A stretch of 64,000 bases of DNA, taken from assembly GCA_025642075.2 (NCBI GenBank), contig JAODUO010000080.1, forward strand, positions 153,501-217,500, in the 5' to 3' direction. The notes below the pieces were generated by a model. It saw nothing but the letters and a program-made list of their open reading frames with translations, was not told the DNA's origin and searched no databases. Both the position numbers and the translations under genes were made by a program. Source of the DNA: Ridgeia piscesae. Its lineage: Eukaryota; Annelida; Polychaeta; Sabellida; Siboglinidae. How positions within the stretch are numbered: position 1 is the first letter of the stretch; each line of letters starts with the position of its first letter. This document shows, piece after piece, positions 62,660 to 64,000 of the stretch.

Positions 62660-62755
62660 TTATTATATACGAAAAGTAATCTTAATGGAACACTTGCACA
62701 TATATTTATATATATATATAAAACTTCCTAAAATATGTCATATAGTGCTATTTAC
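62460..62755 (-). other. Cadherin intron with a small foldback around a TA array
   Basis: 296-bp intron holding arms at 62,558-62,590 and 62,676-62,708 around (TA)n at 62,609-62,655. Confidence 0.85.
62558..62708. repeat. Inverted repeat (about 33-nt arms) flanking (TA)n
   Basis: 'tatgtgcaagtgttccatta' on the left has its exact reverse complement on the right, with a TA microsatellite between. It resembles the larger inverted repeat at 59,758 in layout. Confidence 0.92.
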
Positions 62756-62979
62756 CGTGACGATGTTGTCGTGTGTCGCTTCCTCCGCGATAGTCGCTTG
62801 GAAGACAGCCCCGTTGTCAAACTGAGGAGGGAACTCGTTGACGTCGAGAACTGTGACGGTGACGGTGGCGGAGGCTGAGAGGACGTTGTCGCCGTCAATG
62901 CCGCCGTCAGACACCTCAATCACCAACTCGTAGCTCGGTGTCGTCTCGCGGTCCAGACTGCCCAGTAATACGAGTTCAC
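62756..62979 (-). CDS. Cadherin-repeat gene, exon B1
   Basis: 224 nt, phase 1-0; acceptor TGTTTCTAG, donor GTCACG|GTAAAT. It encodes ELVLLGSLDRETTPSYELVI and EVSDGGIDGDNVLSAS like B2/B3. It then has an intact calcium linker LDVNEFPPQF followed by DNGAVFQATIAEEATHDN, unlike the other copies. Its 5' coding half (62,868-62,967) is almost base-for-base identical to B2 while its 3' half is unrelated at many positions: a mosaic. Confidence 0.92.
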
Positions 62980-63008
62980 CTAGAAACATAATACATTTTA
63001 AAAGGGTC

Positions 63009-63011
<3 letters not shown>

Positions 63012-63070
<59 letters not shown>
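63012..63070. repeat. (TA)n microsatellite
   Basis: Pure TA array starting about 30 bp downstream of the exon B1 acceptor boundary. Confidence 0.97.
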
Positions 63071-63073
<3 letters not shown>

Positions 63074-63394
63074 GGTCAGTTGACGAATCATGACTTCATC
63101 TTCTTGTCTTCGTTCGTGAATGCGAATCAATCTCGTTTATGATTCCAACGTTTTGTCAGAATTCGAGGAGGTATAAATCAATTTTTCAAACAAAAGATCA
63201 AAATAATTGATGCTGGACATATATAAGAAAACAGTAACACATTTTATATTATAGTTCAAATGCACAGCATATTATCAGCAAACACAATGGCGCCTCCAAT
63301 CCATCACGAAGCTTACTTCTTTCCTACAAATTTACTAAGGCAATAATATTCCTGTCATTAACGGATGGACGTCGTGTATGACCTCGGGTAAACT

Positions 63395-63520
63395 ACGAAG
63401 GGAAACGACCTAGAGGAAGGCCGGCGAGACGAATTAGACGAATACTTGAAGGGTACCATCTGGCAGAGGATAAAGCAAGACATACGTATGTGGAACAGTA
63501 CCTTAGTAGATTTGTTTAGC
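63395..63520 (+). pseudogene. LINE-like C-terminal remnant
   Basis: A plus-strand frame reads GKRPRGRPARRIRRILEGYH, then LAEDKARHTYVEQYLSRFV and a stop. The GKRPRGRP motif is typical of the tail of non-LTR retrotransposon ORF2. Only about 40 residues are recognisable, with no RT core, so this is a fragment. Confidence 0.5.
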
Positions 63521-63753
63521 GATGACAATGGTTCATTATTAGAGTAGCGTTGTGTTATTGTTAATTTAAAGTGTTGATGAATATATTCGTCTCTTGATAA
63601 TCCCATCCCATCATACCATAACATTATAAAGTTTTATGAAGGTTCATAACATGGACATATTAATCAACAAGTTTTTGTTGTTTGTGGCTAATCAAGCAGT
63701 TTGTGGTTTGCACATACTATTTGTGACACGCAGCATATTCTGTAAAGCCGTAC

Positions 63754-64000
63754 CTGAGAGTGGTTTCAGCGAGAACACATTGCCCGTGTTTCCAGACAAG
63801 ACACTGAACGCCAGTTCGGAGCTGTCGGCGTCTTCGGCGCTCACTCGCAGCACTGTCGTTCCAACGACTGTCGACTCTTTAAGAGAAATGGAGTATGTTC
63901 CTTTAGTGAAAGATGGAGCGTTGGTGTTCCGATCAACGATGTGTATTGTCACACGTGCCACCTGCTCGTGTAAGCCGTCAGACGCACGTACTGTCACGTT
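63754..64000 (-). CDS. Cadherin-repeat gene, exon A1 (partial, runs off the window)
   Basis: Open from the right window edge to donor CTCTCAG|GTACGG (phase 1 out). It encodes NVTVRASDGLHEQVARVTIH, linker VDRNTNAPSF, then TKGTYSISLKESTVVGTTVL, SAEDADSSELAFSVLSGNTG and FSLKPLSG. Homologous to A2/A3 but clearly diverged, unlike those two. The linker reads DRNTNAPSF in place of DxNDNAPxF, with Thr at one calcium-ligand position. The 5' part of the gene lies beyond 64,000. Confidence 0.9.

Larger units (their letters stand above)
62980..63753 (-). other. Cadherin intron with TA array and LINE remnant
   Basis: 774-bp intron between A1 and B1. (TA)n at 63,012-63,070; LINE-like remnant at about 63,395-63,520. 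Confidence 0.8.

Overview
This is a eukaryotic nuclear window: AT-rich, dominated by long introns and simple-sequence repeats, with every recognisable coding exon on the minus strand. A spiralian, most probably a mollusc, is the best guess. The reasons are an invertebrate-style HNF4, a tRNA-derived SINE with a tail type I associate with mollusc genomes, and abundant foldback elements; the species cannot be named. All gene structures here were built by reading ORFs, splice sites and phases, not from transcripts. Left half (about 1-44,200, possibly to 49,300): one gene, hepatocyte nuclear factor 4 (HNF4/NR2A). Eight exons give one unbroken 1,689-nt CDS (562 aa plus stop): 20265-20208, 13133-13089, 12947-12639, 8325-8210, 7332-7183, 6470-6230, 5372-5136 and 3670-3138. 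Phases close at every junction, and the product carries a complete two-zinc-finger DNA-binding domain, a complete ligand-binding domain with helix-12 AF-2 motif, and a long low-complexity F domain. Two more candidate first exons lie upstream (35138-34922 and 44219-44120). All three candidate first exons start with ATG and end in phase 1 with a G at a good donor, so all fit the same downstream acceptors. This implies an alternative-promoter array of at least 24 kb. A CpG-rich block at about 48,470-49,330 may hold a still more distal non-coding first exon. Middle (49.5-54.8 kb): a dense microsatellite cluster; a small unrecognised three-exon reading frame with one predicted membrane segment (52316-50901, 102 aa); and a SINE. 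Right (54.8-64.0 kb): the 3' part of a cadherin-repeat gene running off the right edge, with ten exons in frame (751 codons plus stop). It is built from a repeated three-exon module (exons of about 228, 221 and 163 nt; 612 nt = 204 codons = two cadherin repeats). Exon copies are nearly identical while introns differ, and the introns carry inverted-repeat (foldback) elements, LINE remnants and TA arrays. The last exon ends in a stop with no transmembrane segment visible. The most notable observations are the HNF4 first-exon array, a GC-AG intron whose donor has apparently been amplified into a roughly 17-copy minisatellite, and the cadherin module array with conversion-like mosaic exons and degenerate calcium linkers in alternate positions.
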